From contig NZ_CP160452.1 in assembly GCF_041295575.1 (NCBI RefSeq), positions 2,108,001-2,172,000 of the forward strand: a stretch of DNA of 64,000 nt. Direction: 5' to 3'. The stretch's first letter is position 1. Each line of letters starts with the position of its first letter. Origin of the DNA: Sporosarcina pasteurii (lineage in GTDB: Bacteria; Bacillota; Bacilli; Bacillales_A; Planococcaceae). Under the pieces are notes generated by a model. It saw only the letters and a list, made by a program, of their open reading frames with translations. It searched no databases and was not told the DNA's origin. The translations under genes and the position numbers were made by a program. Of the stretch, positions 1-8,963 are shown piece by piece.

Positions 1-330
1 AAAAACAACACGGCAATTTGATTCAATATCAACGCCTAGTTGAAATGCTAAATGCCAAGCAATTGCTTCCCCTTCTCTGTCGGGGTCAGCTGCAAGATAA
101 ATTTTCTTAACTTTTTTTGCATCTTTCTTTAATTCTTGAAGTATCGGGCCTTTTCCTCGGATCGTTATATATTTCGGTTCATAATCATTTTCAGTGTCGA
201 CCCCCATTTGACTTTTAGGAAGGTCTCTTAAATGTCCTAATGATGCCCTAACTATATACTTCTTCCCTAAATAGCGTTCAATTGTTTTCGCTTTTGCAGG
301 GGACTCTACTATTACTAAATAATCTGCCAT
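1..330 (-). CDS. topA: DNA topoisomerase I, N-terminal 110 residues (cut by window edge)
   Basis: Type IA topoisomerase that relaxes negative supercoils. Only the N-terminal TOPRIM domain lies in the window and the gene runs off at base 1. The start of the domain ([15 protein letters not shown], residues 6-20) carries the catalytic-site Glu9, and the acidic DPDREGE cluster sits at residues 82-88. The ATG at 330 has a GGAGG ribosome site about 8 nt upstream. The gene follows dprA in the same direction, as in B. subtilis (dprA-topA). The roughly 230 bp between them hold no gene; a loose -35/-10 pair (TTGCTT/TACATT, about 17 nt apart) lies near 390-420 but is weak. The family assignment is firm. 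Confidence 0.97.
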   Translation of the reverse strand, partial: MADYLVIVESPAKAKTIERYLGKKYIVRASLGHLRDLPKSQMGVDTENDYEPKYITIRGKGPILQELKKDAKKVKKIYLAADPDREGEAIAWHLAFQLGVDIESNCRVVF

Positions 331-562
331 AAATTTTGCCTCCTTCAATAGAGGTTTCATTGTTCTTGCTAAAAACAATACCTGTTGCAAAATGTATAAC
401 AGATTTTCATAAAAAGCAAATTTTCTAGTTAAATTAATTGAAAATAGTTAGTCTGAACAGATATATGCTAGAAAAGCTGTGTGTGTTTCCGAGCGATAAA
501 TTTAGGAAAGTCACTACTCAAGACGTTCACCTTCCCTTAAATTATGCATGAAGAAAATGATT

Positions 563-1441
563 CTACCTTAAGGCTTCAATCACTTGATAACCATTAGATA
601 ATGGTTCAGCGCCCTCACTAATCATATTATTTGGCCCTTCCGATAATCGAGAAGTAATTGGGCCAGGAACGGCATATACATCTTTACCGTGCTCCAAAGC
701 ATGTTCAACCGTACTCATCGTTCCACTTTTCTTTGCTGCTTCTGTGACGATAATCGCATTTGCTAATCCGCTAATAATTCGATTTCTCATTGGAAAAGTC
801 CATCTTTCTGGCCTGACATAAGGTGGATATTCTGTAACTAATAAATGATTTTTCCCTATTTCATCTTTTAAAGCACTATTTTCTTTTGGATATATATGAA
901 ATAGTCCATGACCAAGCACAGCAATTGTCTTGCCACCATATTTTATAGCAGACTGGTGTGCAAATGTGTCTGCCCCACTAGCCAATCCAGAAACGATGAT
1001 CACATTATTTTTTACTAAAGGAGGGACAATAAAAGTTAAAGATTTTTCCGAATAAAACGTCGCTTTTCTTGAACCTATAATCGAAACCTTCATTTTTTCA
1101 GCCAATAACTGGGCGTCACCTTGTACGTATAACACGGCCGGCGGATCAAACATTGTTAATAAACTTTTAGGATATAAGGGATTTGTGAAAGGGATGGGGA
1201 TAATGCCATAAGAATCATATAACTCTTCAAAAGGGAGTGCGGAGTTTACAACTACACTCGCATTTATTTTACTAGCTTTCTTCGGTGTTACATTGAGAAT
1301 AAACGCTAGTTTTTCAGTTGGAAATGTTAAATACTGCATAAGCTCTGGGTCTACTTCATATAACCTCGTAAACCGATTGGCAGGGACAGGGAAAACGTAA
1401 TGAAGTGCCAATAATCTTTTTTCAACTTCCGATAAATTCAT
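563..1441 (-). CDS. dprA: DNA-processing protein DprA (Smf)
   Basis: Single-strand DNA-binding protein that loads RecA onto incoming DNA during natural transformation. The protein has 292 residues. It shows an N-terminal helical region, then the Rossmann-like DprA fold with GSRKAT (about residues 123-128), SGLASGAD (about 151-158), a RNRIISGL segment and a GTMSTVEHAL segment, all typical of the family. Two in-frame ATGs exist (1447 and 1441). The AAGGAGG site ends one base before the first but about 7 nt before the second, so 1441 is preferred. A terminator hairpin for sucD lies just upstream of the ribosome site, so dprA probably depends on read-through or its own promoter. The winged-helix C-terminal domain of some DprA proteins is not evident. 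Confidence 0.95.
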   Translation of the reverse strand: MNLSEVEKRLLALHYVFPVPANRFTRLYEVDPELMQYLTFPTEKLAFILNVTPKKASKINASVVVNSALPFEELYDSYGIIPIPFTNPLYPKSLLTMFDPPAVLYVQGDAQLLAEKMKVSIIGSRKATFYSEKSLTFIVPPLVKNNVIIVSGLASGADTFAHQSAIKYGGKTIAVLGHGLFHIYPKENSALKDEIGKNHLLVTEYPPYVRPERWTFPMRNRIISGLANAIIVTEAAKKSGTMSTVEHALEHGKDVYAVPGPITSRLSEGPNNMISEGAEPLSNGYQVIEALR

Positions 1442-1462
1442 TGACATTCCTCCTTACGAGAA

Positions 1463-1493
1463 AAAAGCACAGCGTATTATCAGAATACGCTGT
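1463..1493 (-). terminator. Rho-independent terminator after sucD
   Basis: A perfect 10-bp stem (ACAGCGTATT / AATACGCTGT, 1469-1478 with 1484-1493) has a 5-nt loop. On the minus strand it is followed by a run of six T (1461-1466). It sits 10 bp past the sucD stop and directly ahead of the dprA ribosome site. Confidence 0.85.
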
Positions 1494-1503
1494 ACTATTT
1501 ATT

Positions 1504-2406
1504 TTAATGGGTTTTACACTTTTCGTAAAGACCTTTTTCTTTAATAACTTTAATGAGTGTTTCTCCGATAACAGAAGGTGTATCTGCAGTTTCAACGCCT
1601 GCAGCATTAAGTGCTTTAATTTTATCTGCAGCAGTTCCTTTACCGCCAGAAATAATTGCACCTGCATGCCCCATACGTTTTCCTTCTGGAGCTGTTTGTC
1701 CACCGATAAAGCCAACAACTGGCTTCGTCATATTCTCTTTGATCCACGCTGCCGCTTCTTCTTCAGCTGTTCCACCGATTTCACCAATCATAACAACTGC
1801 GTATGTTTCTGGATCTTCGTTGAATTCTTTTAGAACATCGATAAAGTTTGTCCCATTAACTGGGTCTCCACCGATTCCAACAGCTGTCGTTTGACCAATA
1901 CCTGCTTGTGAAAGCTGGTGAACTGCTTCATATGTGAGCGTTCCAGAACGAGATACAACACCTATGTGACCTTTTGTATGAATATATCCTGGCATAATAC
2001 CAATTTTACACTCATCCGCTGTAATCACACCTGGACAGTTCGGTCCAACAAGACGTGTTTTCTTACCCTCCATATAACGCTTCACTTTAACCATATCTAA
2101 GATTGGGATGTGCTCTGTAATACAAATCGCCATGTCTAATTCAGCATCTACCGCTTCCATGATTGCATCTGCTGCAAACGGAGCAGGAACGTAGATAACT
2201 GAGACGTTTGCGCCTGTTTCTTTTACTGCTTCTTCAACTGTATTAAAAACAGGTACACCTTCTGCAGTTTCCCCACCACGACCTGGTGTCACACCCGCTA
2301 CGATTTTCGTACCGTAGTCAAGCATTTCTTTGGTATGGAAAAGTGCTGTAGAACCTGTAATTCCTTGTACGAGAACTTTTGTATCTTTATTAATATAAAT
2401 ACTCAT
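1504..2406 (-). CDS. sucD: Succinyl-CoA ligase (ADP-forming), alpha subunit
   Basis: Alpha subunit of succinyl-CoA synthetase, the TCA-cycle enzyme that couples succinyl-CoA cleavage to ADP phosphorylation. It has 300 residues, normal for the family. The N-terminal CoA-binding Rossmann domain includes [13 protein letters not shown] (about residues 13-25). The ligase domain contains [10 protein letters not shown] with the phosphorylated His247. The gene follows sucC by 17 bp and they form a two-gene operon ended by the hairpin at 1463-1493. The start ATG at 2406 has only a modest AAAGG-type site, which suggests coupling to sucC translation. Confidence 0.98.
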   Translation of the reverse strand: MSIYINKDTKVLVQGITGSTALFHTKEMLDYGTKIVAGVTPGRGGETAEGVPVFNTVEEAVKETGANVSVIYVPAPFAADAIMEAVDAELDMAICITEHIPILDMVKVKRYMEGKKTRLVGPNCPGVITADECKIGIMPGYIHTKGHIGVVSRSGTLTYEAVHQLSQAGIGQTTAVGIGGDPVNGTNFIDVLKEFNEDPETYAVVMIGEIGGTAEEEAAAWIKENMTKPVVGFIGGQTAPEGKRMGHAGAIISGGKGTAADKIKALNAAGVETADTPSVIGETLIKVIKEKGLYEKCKTH

Positions 2407-2423
2407 GTTTGTCCCTGCCTTTC

Positions 2424-3584
2424 TTAGCCTACGAGTTCAACAATCTTTTGTGCACCGTCTGCCATTGAACCAGCAGCGATGATGTTAAGTCCTGATTCGT
2501 TCAGTAATTCTTTTCCTTTGTCAACATTCGTACCTTCTAGACGTACGACTAATGGGACTTGAAGACCAACTTCTTTCGCAGCTGTAATAACACCTTCTGC
2601 GATAACGTCACACTTCATAATTCCACCGAAAATATTGACGAAAATGCCTTTTACCGCTTCATCTGAAAGGATGATTTTGAACGCCTCTGTAACCTTTTCA
2701 GCTGTTGCACCACCACCAACGTCTAGGAAGTTAGCTGGTGACCCGCCGTAATAATTGATTGTATCCATCGTTGCCATCGCAAGGCCGGCGCCATTTACCA
2801 TACACCCGATATTTCCGTCAAGTGCAATATAGCTGAGGTCATATTTCGATGCTTCGATTTCTTTTGGATCTTCTTCGTCAAAGTCACGAAGTTCTACGAT
2901 ATCTTTATGACGATATAATGCACTTTCATCAAAGTTAAACTTTGCATCAAGTGCTAAAATGTCGTCTTCTGCCGTAACAACTAGAGGATTAATTTCCACT
3001 GTTGATGCGTCTTTATCGATGAAAACGTTGTATAGACCTGACATAAATTTCACTGCTTTGTTAACAAGATGTTTAGGAATGTTCATGTTGAATGCCATAC
3101 GACGTGCTTGGAATCCAGTTAATCCAACGACTGGATCGATGATTTCTTTGAAGATCTTTTCAGGCGTTTCTTCTGCAACCGCTTCAATATCAACGCCACC
3201 TTCTTCAGATCCCATTAGTACGACACGATCAGTTGCACTATCCAATACAAGGCCTATGTAATATTCTTTTTCAATGTTTGAGCCTTCTTCGATTAGTAAG
3301 CGCTTTACTTCCTTACCTTCAGGACCCGTCTGTTCAGTTACGAGAATTTTACCAAGTAATTCTTTTGCATATGCACGTACTTCGTCAAGATTTTTTGCTA
3401 TCTTAACCCCACCGGCTTTGCCTCGGCCACCCGCGTGGATTTGTGCTTTTACAACGAATACGTCAGTCGCTAGTTGTTTCGCTGCTTTAACTGCTTCTTC
3501 AGGTGAAAACGCGACAATTCCGTTTGAAACAGCTACACCATAATTACGTAAAAGCTGTTTACCTTGATATTCATGGATATTCAT
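2424..3584 (-). CDS. sucC: Succinyl-CoA ligase (ADP-forming), beta subunit
   Basis: ATP-grasp beta subunit of succinyl-CoA synthetase, partner of SucD. It has 386 residues from the ATG at 3584 ([12 protein letters not shown]), which matches the usual start of the family and has a GGAGG site 7-8 nt upstream; an upstream TTG extension is not supported. The ATP-grasp region is seen as [16 protein letters not shown] (about residues 46-61). The C-terminal CoA-ligase domain includes [17 protein letters not shown]. First gene of sucCD, with a plausible sigma-A promoter at 3633-3661. Confidence 0.98.
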   Translation of the reverse strand: MNIHEYQGKQLLRNYGVAVSNGIVAFSPEEAVKAAKQLATDVFVVKAQIHAGGRGKAGGVKIAKNLDEVRAYAKELLGKILVTEQTGPEGKEVKRLLIEEGSNIEKEYYIGLVLDSATDRVVLMGSEEGGVDIEAVAEETPEKIFKEIIDPVVGLTGFQARRMAFNMNIPKHLVNKAVKFMSGLYNVFIDKDASTVEINPLVVTAEDDILALDAKFNFDESALYRHKDIVELRDFDEEDPKEIEASKYDLSYIALDGNIGCMVNGAGLAMATMDTINYYGGSPANFLDVGGGATAEKVTEAFKIILSDEAVKGIFVNIFGGIMKCDVIAEGVITAAKEVGLQVPLVVRLEGTNVDKGKELLNESGLNIIAAGSMADGAQKIVELVG

Positions 3585-3632
3585 CTTACATCCTCCAATC
3601 AAACTTGTAACTCTTAATCTACTACCATATCT

Positions 3633-3661
3633 ATTGTAGTAAACATGTCATATAATGTCTA
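3633..3661 (-). promoter_or_regulatory. Candidate sigma-A promoter for sucCD
   Basis: On the minus strand, TAGACA (-35, 3656-3661) and TACAAT (-10, 3633-3638) are separated by exactly 17 nt, about 50 bp ahead of the sucC start. This is assigned by consensus only. Confidence 0.5.
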
Positions 3662-3688
3662 CATATGACTACCGAATGTCAAAAGTCG

Positions 3689-3985
3689 TCATAATCTTTT
3701 AGCGTTTTCCAACTCATGCTCTCTCTCAATTTGATAGACATAAGCAAACACTTCAGATACCGCTTGATAAAGTTCTTCAGGTATAGATTCCTCGATATTT
3801 AATTGCCCAAGTAACTCAACTAAACTTGCATCTTCTTGTATCGGAACATCGTGTTCTAACGCTTTAGCTAATATGTTTTCCGCGATTTTCCCTTTACCCT
3901 TTGCGACAACCTTTGGAGCATCTGATTCACTCGAATCATATGACAGTGCAATGGCTTCTTTTCGCTCAAACCTATTATTTGTCAT
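3689..3985 (-). CDS. ylqH: FlhB C-terminal-domain-like protein (YlqH family)
   Basis: Small 98-residue protein resembling the cytoplasmic C-terminal domain of the flagellar export switch protein FlhB, as in B. subtilis YlqH. The visible core is AIALSYD (about residues 11-17), VVAKGKGKIAENILAKA (26-42), then VPIQEDASLVELL, which matches the FlhB end of the fold. There are no membrane helices, and the NPTH self-cleavage motif of FlhB is absent. Its ATG overlaps the stop of the upstream FliK-like gene by 4 bp, so the two are translationally coupled. The function is not established. The pairing suggests a soluble FliK/FlhB-type interaction outside the flagellar operon. Confidence 0.85.
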   Translation of the reverse strand: MTNNRFERKEAIALSYDSSESDAPKVVAKGKGKIAENILAKALEHDVPIQEDASLVELLGQLNIEESIPEELYQAVSEVFAYVYQIEREHELENAKRL

Positions 3986-5817
3986 ACTCGAAAATCAACC
4001 CCTCCCTCATCGTATGCGGTGACGTTTTTCAATGGCTGACTACTTTTTTTATCGACTATAAAACTTTTAAAGAAGACGCCAGAAAGTTGGTAACCAACTG
4101 ACTCTAAACCATCCCTTAACCTTTCTTGCAAAGGTTGTCCAATCTCTGGTAATGTCGAGTCTTCATTATATACTGTAACCGTAACAATTCGATTTTGAAC
4201 CTGCATATCCACTACAGTTTTTTGTAATGAATGAAGGTTTAAATAGAATAATATCCTTGCAAAGTCTGCGTCAATTTTTTCATTGTCTCTCATCCTCCCA
4301 TTCCACTGCAGCGTTGCATCAATTTTTTTGCCAAAAAATACGAGCGGAAGTTGCATAATCAGTTGGTGATTAACGCCTTGCTCAACAGATGCTAATGCCG
4401 GCCCATTCATTCTAAAAACTAGCTGTTCTGCAAATTTACGGACTGTATTTGTTACATTAGGATCGTTGATGATGGTAAGCAGCTGAGGTTTTAATGACTG
4501 TAGGAGTCGGTCAAATTGCACCTCATTTCCAAGTAATAACGCCTCATAATTAAACCCTAATGAGCGAAATATGGTTTGAATTGTTTCTTTCATCACTTTC
4601 CCATCTATCGCATTTGAGACTGATGTTTCGGCTAACTGGACTAGCTTTTGAATCCCAACATTGTTAGATCGTTCTGCATTTTGTAACAACGAGGCCACCT
4701 TTCCAGTATCGACCGCTCGTTCATCATCGCCAAAAAGGGCCATAAGATCTCGACTCTTCTGGTTCGCGAATTGAATAGGGTTCGTTGATAAATTTTCACC
4801 AATCATTTGTAGTAAAGCATTGGCAAATCTCTGCATGACCTTAGGACTCCATTCATTCGAATCATAGGCTTGGTGGATTACTGAGATTAGCTTCCCTTTC
4901 TGTTCAATTGAAAGTAATGGCTGTTCTGAAATAAACTTCACTAAGTTTTCCACCCTCGCTGACAAAGAACCCGCATGGTTTATTGATTGCCTATCAGAAC
5001 TTTTCGTGAATAGCGAAGCGAGTGTGCTTGACAAATTGGGCAGTGACGTTTGACTAGGAAGAACGGTAGATTCCTTTAATAGCTGGAGAACTGAAAAACG
5101 TAGCGCCGCATCTTGCTCATTATCTACTAAAACTTGTAATAATTGACCGAGTAATGCGTGACTCGTTGCAAGTGCAAAAGGCTTTTCTATTTGATTAAGC
5201 ACTTGAATGACCGATGCCCTAGTTTGTGATCCGACAGAAGAGTCCTTTAACAGCGCCGCCTTAAAAGCGTTTACCACTGAGTGTAATCCTTCTTTAGTCG
5301 CTACACCTAATAGGGATCGGAATAGTGACTCAGTAAGCGGTAATTTTATTTCAATCATTTGTCGAATGGATAACAATGCCTCATGTTGATTTGTTGAAGG
5401 TGTCATTTGCAATAAGTGAACTGCTTGCAATAAATTTTCTCGTGTCATCGGTATATTATTTTTCAAAACAAATGTCAGGAGAGTTGTCATCTCAGGAGAT
5501 TTAGGTAAATGCATTGCCTGCATTAAGCTCTGTAGTTGCCGTCCAGGATTAGCCTGAGAATCTGTTGGACCTGAAATGATTTTTAATTGCACTTCGGGAT
5601 TAATTGACGTCACTTGAAAATAATAAGAATCTCCGGCCCGCATCGGCACTTCTAGCTTCGCAACCATTTTCTGCTCACTTATTTGAACTTCAGCTAGTTG
5701 GCCTGGAAATAACTGCCTGATTCGTCCATGAATCATTTGCCCTTCATTTAAGACAAGCGGTTTATTGACATTATTTTGCGTAGCAACTTGTGTGCCAATT
5801 GAATTCATAAATGGCAT
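3982..5817 (-). CDS. ylqG: FliK-like protein of unknown function (YlqG position)
   Basis: Protein of 611 residues in the position of B. subtilis ylqG, between rnhB and ylqH. The ATG at 5817 is preferred over the upstream TTG (5847) because a GAGGGGG site lies about 6 nt before it. The N-terminal 100 residues look beta-rich (GQMIHGRIRQLFPGQLAEVQ). The middle 100-470 is helical and Gln/Leu-rich. The C-terminal part (FYLNLHSLQKTVVDMQVQNR, then short turns and DGLESVGYQLSG) resembles the FliK hook-length-control C-terminal domain. I see no signal peptide or membrane segment. The FliK-like reading is inferred from pattern and from the neighbouring FlhB-like gene; the function is unknown. Confidence 0.75.
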   Translation of the reverse strand: MPFMNSIGTQVATQNNVNKPLVLNEGQMIHGRIRQLFPGQLAEVQISEQKMVAKLEVPMRAGDSYYFQVTSINPEVQLKIISGPTDSQANPGRQLQSLMQAMHLPKSPEMTTLLTFVLKNNIPMTRENLLQAVHLLQMTPSTNQHEALLSIRQMIEIKLPLTESLFRSLLGVATKEGLHSVVNAFKAALLKDSSVGSQTRASVIQVLNQIEKPFALATSHALLGQLLQVLVDNEQDAALRFSVLQLLKESTVLPSQTSLPNLSSTLASLFTKSSDRQSINHAGSLSARVENLVKFISEQPLLSIEQKGKLISVIHQAYDSNEWSPKVMQRFANALLQMIGENLSTNPIQFANQKSRDLMALFGDDERAVDTGKVASLLQNAERSNNVGIQKLVQLAETSVSNAIDGKVMKETIQTIFRSLGFNYEALLLGNEVQFDRLLQSLKPQLLTIINDPNVTNTVRKFAEQLVFRMNGPALASVEQGVNHQLIMQLPLVFFGKKIDATLQWNGRMRDNEKIDADFARILFYLNLHSLQKTVVDMQVQNRIVTVTVYNEDSTLPEIGQPLQERLRDGLESVGYQLSGVFFKSFIVDKKSSQPLKNVTAYDEGGVDFRV

Positions 5818-5863
5818 GGACAACCCCCTCTCCCTTTCTACCCGCAATTTTGTTTACAAATGC

Positions 5864-5960
5864 AAGCGCCAGCCCCTCGGGTCACAAGACATCTCGCTGG
5901 GGTGGCTGGAGTTCCCCTCCTCGCAAGCCGGCTTGTGCCTGTCGGGGCTAGACGGCGCTT
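5864..5960 (-). repeat. 97-bp palindromic repeat, copy 1 (covarying stems)
   Basis: A GC-rich imperfect palindrome between ylqG and rnhB. Read on the minus strand it has outer arms AAGCGCC/GGCGCTT, a 4-nt bulge (GTCT), a stem AGCCCC/GGGGCT, an internal loop GACAGG opposite ACCCGA, then a stem CACAAG/CTTGTG around a 43-nt apical part with a further small hairpin. A second copy at 18644-18740 has the same length and internal loop but different, still complementary stems. The rnhB stop codon lies at the element edge (5960-5962). This is an insertion-type dispersed repeat; no coding content. Confidence 0.85.
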
Positions 5961-6727
5961 TACACTTTTGATAATGACTTTACTGGTTCGAAGCTTTTTC
6001 GGTGGTGAATACATGGACCGTGTTTTTTTAATGCCTCGACATGTTCCGCAGTACCATACCCTGCATTTTTTGCAAATTGATACATGGGAAATTCAGTATG
6101 TATGTCGTCCATATAAGTATCTCTCGTCGTTTTCGCTAGGATAGACGCTGCTGCAACAGCTAGACTTTGAGCATCTGCCTTGATGACGGATTCAGTCCGG
6201 TAATGACCCGTTAACTGCATGGCATCTACGATAACAAAGTCCGGTGAAACAGATAATGTTTCAACAGCTTTTTCCATTGATAATTTAGTCGCTGAGTATA
6301 TATTCAATTCGTCAATCACAGTAGCAGGTTGAATATGAATTGAATAGGCGATGGCGATTTCTTTAATCGTTTCAGCAAGCTGTTCTCGCTTTGCTTTTGA
6401 AATTGCTTTTGAGTCATCAAGACCTATTAAAGCTTCGCTATCTTCCGGCAATATTACCGCTGCTGTGACGACAGGACCCGCTAAAGGGCCTCTCCCGGCT
6501 TCATCAACCCCTGCGACATACGCTTGTTTAAACGGCTTATACGACGCATCAAAGGCTTTTTTTTGCTCATACGACGCTAAGACTTTTAGTCGTTTTTGAT
6601 AATTCACATACCAACGGTTCAAGGCTTTCTTCACACCGACTCTTTCGTCATTTTCAAGTTCCTTCAACCATGCTGTCGGTTCCTCTATTTCTTTTAATAA
6701 CGCTTCTATATCCTTCACTGTTTGCAT
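5960..6727 (-). CDS. rnhB: Ribonuclease HII
   Basis: Removes RNA from RNA-DNA hybrids, including single embedded ribonucleotides. It has 255 residues, with the roughly 70-residue N-terminal extension usual in Bacillales RnhB. The catalytic motif GVDEAGRGPLAGPVV has Asp75 and Glu76, and a further active-site Asp lies in VIVDAM (Asp168). The start at 6727 has an AAAGGTGA site. The last codon and stop abut a palindromic repeat. Gene order rbgA-rnhB-ylqG-ylqH-sucC is that of B. subtilis, but a terminator and about 170 bp separate it from rbgA, so it likely has its own promoter. Confidence 0.97.
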   Translation of the reverse strand: MQTVKDIEALLKEIEEPTAWLKELENDERVGVKKALNRWYVNYQKRLKVLASYEQKKAFDASYKPFKQAYVAGVDEAGRGPLAGPVVTAAVILPEDSEALIGLDDSKAISKAKREQLAETIKEIAIAYSIHIQPATVIDELNIYSATKLSMEKAVETLSVSPDFVIVDAMQLTGHYRTESVIKADAQSLAVAAASILAKTTRDTYMDDIHTEFPMYQFAKNAGYGTAEHVEALKKHGPCIHHRKSFEPVKSLSKV

Positions 6728-6821
6728 GTAATCACCTTTACTATCTTTTCTTATATTTACTATCGAACATTCGACTCTTTTATTAAGAAAGAGTCAACAT
6801 GAATAAATTATTGAAACAGAA

Positions 6822-6848
6822 AAAAGAGTAGCATGTTGCCACTCTTTT
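6822..6848 (-). terminator. Rho-independent terminator after rbgA
   Basis: On the minus strand, AAAAGAGTGGCA and TGCTACTCTTTT pair (12 bp, one G-T) around a 3-nt loop and are followed by T residues. It lies about 50 bp past the rbgA stop. A second small hairpin (GACTCTTT/AAAGAGTC, 6773-6795) lies between it and rnhB. Confidence 0.8.
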
Positions 6849-6898
6849 ATGTATTTCGGGAAACACTTAAAGTTAAAACCGATAAGCCAACCCGATTT

Positions 6899-7762
6899 TT
6901 AATGCAATTCTTCCGTGAGATCGAATGTTAATTTCCCTAGTTGTTCATTGCGAACATCTTGGACAATTAGTTCAGATACTTTATCATAATCGATTTCTCC
7001 ACCAGTCGTTATGACATTCCGCAGCTGGCCAATATGATCGAACACAGCTATAATTTCATCAGGACTTTCCCCAATTTCCGTGAGTCCGTATTTTTCCTTG
7101 AGTCGTTCAGGATAATGTCCTTCTAAAAAGCGAAGCGCAAATAATGCTAAGTCATCCATATTTAACAAGGTATCTTTGATTGCACCTGTTAATGCAAGTT
7201 TATAGCCCGCAACTGGATCTTCAAATTTTGGCCATAGAATACCAGGCGTATCTAGTAACTCTAATTCTTTGCCATACTTTATCCATTGTTGCGCTCGTGT
7301 TACCCCAGGGGTATTCCCTGTTTTAGCGATATTTCTTTTTGCTAACCTATTAATTAATGTTGACTTTCCAACGTTAGGAATTCCAACAATCATTGCACGA
7401 ATTGCACCCGGTCGAATGCCTCTGCTTTGCATGCGTTCGATTTTAGGTGCAAGGATTTCTTTGGCAGTTTTCGTAACCTTTTGCAAGCCTTGCCCTTGGA
7501 ATGAATTGATGGCTACTGCATCCATTCCTTGTTCTTTAAAATACTGAATCCATTTAGTTGTTTCCGCGTTATCTGCTAGGTCTGCTTTATTTAAAATAAG
7601 CAGCCTAGGCTTTTGATGAATCACTTCATCAATCATTGGATTTCTCGAAGATAAAGGTAATCTTGCGTCGATTAACTCAAATACAATATCGACAAGTTTC
7701 AATTTTTCAGTTACTTCTCTACGTGCTTTTGCCATATGGCCTGGAAACCACTGTATTGTCAT
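6899..7762 (-). CDS. rbgA: Ribosome biogenesis GTPase RbgA (YlqF)
   Basis: Circularly permuted GTPase needed for late assembly of the 50S subunit. It has 287 residues. G-motifs appear in permuted order: NKAD (G4, about residue 60), then GIPNVGKST (G1, about 125-133), then a G2 Thr-rich segment GNTPGVT and DTPGI (G3). The ATG at 7762 ([10 protein letters not shown]) has a GAGGAGAG site about 7 nt upstream and is the family start; a TTG 6 codons upstream overlaps lepB and is rejected. It directly follows the signal peptidase gene and its ribosome site overlaps the lepB end, so the two are co-transcribed. Confidence 0.97.
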   Translation of the reverse strand: MTIQWFPGHMAKARREVTEKLKLVDIVFELIDARLPLSSRNPMIDEVIHQKPRLLILNKADLADNAETTKWIQYFKEQGMDAVAINSFQGQGLQKVTKTAKEILAPKIERMQSRGIRPGAIRAMIVGIPNVGKSTLINRLAKRNIAKTGNTPGVTRAQQWIKYGKELELLDTPGILWPKFEDPVAGYKLALTGAIKDTLLNMDDLALFALRFLEGHYPERLKEKYGLTEIGESPDEIIAVFDHIGQLRNVITTGGEIDYDKVSELIVQDVRNEQLGKLTFDLTEELH

Positions 7763-7776
7763 GTTTTTCTCTCCTC

Positions 7777-8334
7777 TCAATCAACGAATCCAAAGTCTTT
7801 CATTGGCCAAAAGACAAATTTTGTCTTTCCAATAATTTCATCGATTGGGACCACTCCAATATGACGCGAATCCTTACTTTTTCTTCGGTTGTCGCCTAAT
7901 ACAAATACATGTCCTTCTGGGACAACTTTTGATGAAATTTTATCTTCAAGCATAAAATCTTCTGTAAGCGGTAGCTCCTCCGATTCTGCTTTGTATTTAT
8001 CTAGATAAGGTTCTTCCATCGCTTGCCCGTTAACATATAGCACATCGTCGCGATATTCAATTTCATCACCCGGAAGGCCAATAATCCGCTTAATATAATC
8101 TTTTTGTTCAGGTGCATGAAACACGATAATATCGAATCGATCAGGCTTCCCGATTGTATAACCAATTTTATTAACAATCATTTTATCTCCATCCGCTAAA
8201 GTCGGCATCATGGATACGCCATCTACTACGATTGGCGTAAATAAAAATACTCGAATAATTGCCGCTAAACCGAATGCAATTAAAAGTGCTTTTATCCATT
8301 CCCAAGTTTCATTTTTCTTCTTTTTATCGTTCAT
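7777..8334 (-). CDS. lepB: Type I signal peptidase
   Basis: Membrane serine-lysine protease that removes signal peptides from secreted proteins. It has 185 residues, with one N-terminal membrane helix (about 14-34) after a Lys-rich cytoplasmic start. The nucleophile Ser41 is in DGVSMMPT and the general-base Lys82 is in [12 protein letters not shown]. The C-terminal [14 protein letters not shown] box is typical of SipS-type enzymes. It sits between rplS and rbgA. A candidate promoter at 8363-8391 and the rplS terminator precede it. Confidence 0.96.
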   Translation of the reverse strand: MNDKKKKNETWEWIKALLIAFGLAAIIRVFLFTPIVVDGVSMMPTLADGDKMIVNKIGYTIGKPDRFDIIVFHAPEQKDYIKRIIGLPGDEIEYRDDVLYVNGQAMEEPYLDKYKAESEELPLTEDFMLEDKISSKVVPEGHVFVLGDNRRKSKDSRHIGVVPIDEIIGKTKFVFWPMKDFGFVD

Positions 8335-8362
8335 ATCAAAGCCTCCCGTGTCTACAATTTAT

Positions 8363-8391
8363 ACTATACATTTTATTCTTACTAGAGGCAA
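8363..8391 (-). promoter_or_regulatory. Candidate sigma-A promoter for lepB-rbgA
   Basis: On the minus strand, TTGCCT (-35, 8386-8391) and TATAGT (-10, 8363-8368) are spaced 17 nt, just downstream of the rplS terminator and about 30 bp ahead of the lepB start. Confidence 0.6.
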
Positions 8392-8397
8392 AAAGAA

Positions 8398-8421
8398 AGG
8401 AGGCCAAATACTGGGCCTCCT
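8398..8421 (-). terminator. Rho-independent terminator after rplS
   Basis: An 8-bp GC-rich stem (AGGAGGCC/GGCCTCCT) with an 8-nt loop is followed on the minus strand by TTCTTTTT. It starts about 15 bp past the rplS stop. Confidence 0.85.
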
Positions 8422-8435
8422 GAGTCTGTTTGTTA

Positions 8436-8780
8436 TTAGCGAATCTCTTTGATACGTGCAGCTCTTCCACGTAGACTGCGTAGGTAGTACAGTTTTGCAC
8501 GGCGTACTTTACCGCGACGAACAACGTCAATTTTTTCGATTTTTGGCGTATGTACAGGGAATGTACGCTCAACGCCTACTCCGTTAGAAATTTTACGAAC
8601 TGTGAAAGTTTCACTAATTCCTCCACCACGGCGTTTAATAACAACACCTTCGTAAATTTGGATACGCTCACGCGTTCCTTCTACGATTCTTACGTGCAAA
8701 CGAACTGTGTCTCCCGCACGGAATTTCGGTAAATCTGTACGAAGCTGATCTTTTGTAACTTCTGCAATAATGTTTTGCAT
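8436..8780 (-). CDS. rplS: Large-subunit ribosomal protein L19
   Basis: L19 sits at the 30S-50S interface and helps form an intersubunit bridge. It has 114 residues, the normal length, with the conserved [22 protein letters not shown] (residues about 20-41, of which only part is quoted as diagnostic: GDTVRLHV) and the basic end [13 protein letters not shown]. The AGGAGAG ribosome site lies just before the ATG. A 180-bp leader upstream has the hallmarks of an L19 leader RNA, and a terminator follows. It is therefore a single-gene unit downstream of trmD. Confidence 0.98.
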   Translation of the reverse strand: MQNIIAEVTKDQLRTDLPKFRAGDTVRLHVRIVEGTRERIQIYEGVVIKRRGGGISETFTVRKISNGVGVERTFPVHTPKIEKIDVVRRGKVRRAKLYYLRSLRGRAARIKEIR

Positions 8781-8784
8781 TTTA

Positions 8785-8895
8785 TTCTCTCCTTCTCCAC
8801 AGATGCTCTTGCACCCTTACATCGCAGCGGAACATCAGTAAAATATGTACTTCACATAGAAGCACATAGTAGATATTAACATGAATCGCTGCCTT
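8785..8895 (-). ncRNA. Probable ribosomal L19 leader RNA
   Basis: The minus-strand leader of rplS holds GGCAGCG (8887-8893) complementary to CGCTGC (8824-8829), followed by GGTGCAAGAGCATCTGTGG shortly before the ribosome site. L19 leaders in Firmicutes are a known autoregulatory RNA family that binds L19, and this conserved 3' segment fits my recollection of that family. The exact ends are not determined. Confidence 0.65.
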
Positions 8896-8963
8896 GTGCA
8901 ATAGAATCTAATTATTTTTTCAATATCTGAGTCAATTAAAAACTTAAGGGTACTCCACTTAAA

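Noticed and set aside
1405..1894. Plus-strand open frames opposite dprA/sucD (up to 142 codons)
   Set aside because: They lie antisense to a well-conserved gene, show no family motif or ribosome site, and are shadows of the sucD reading frame.
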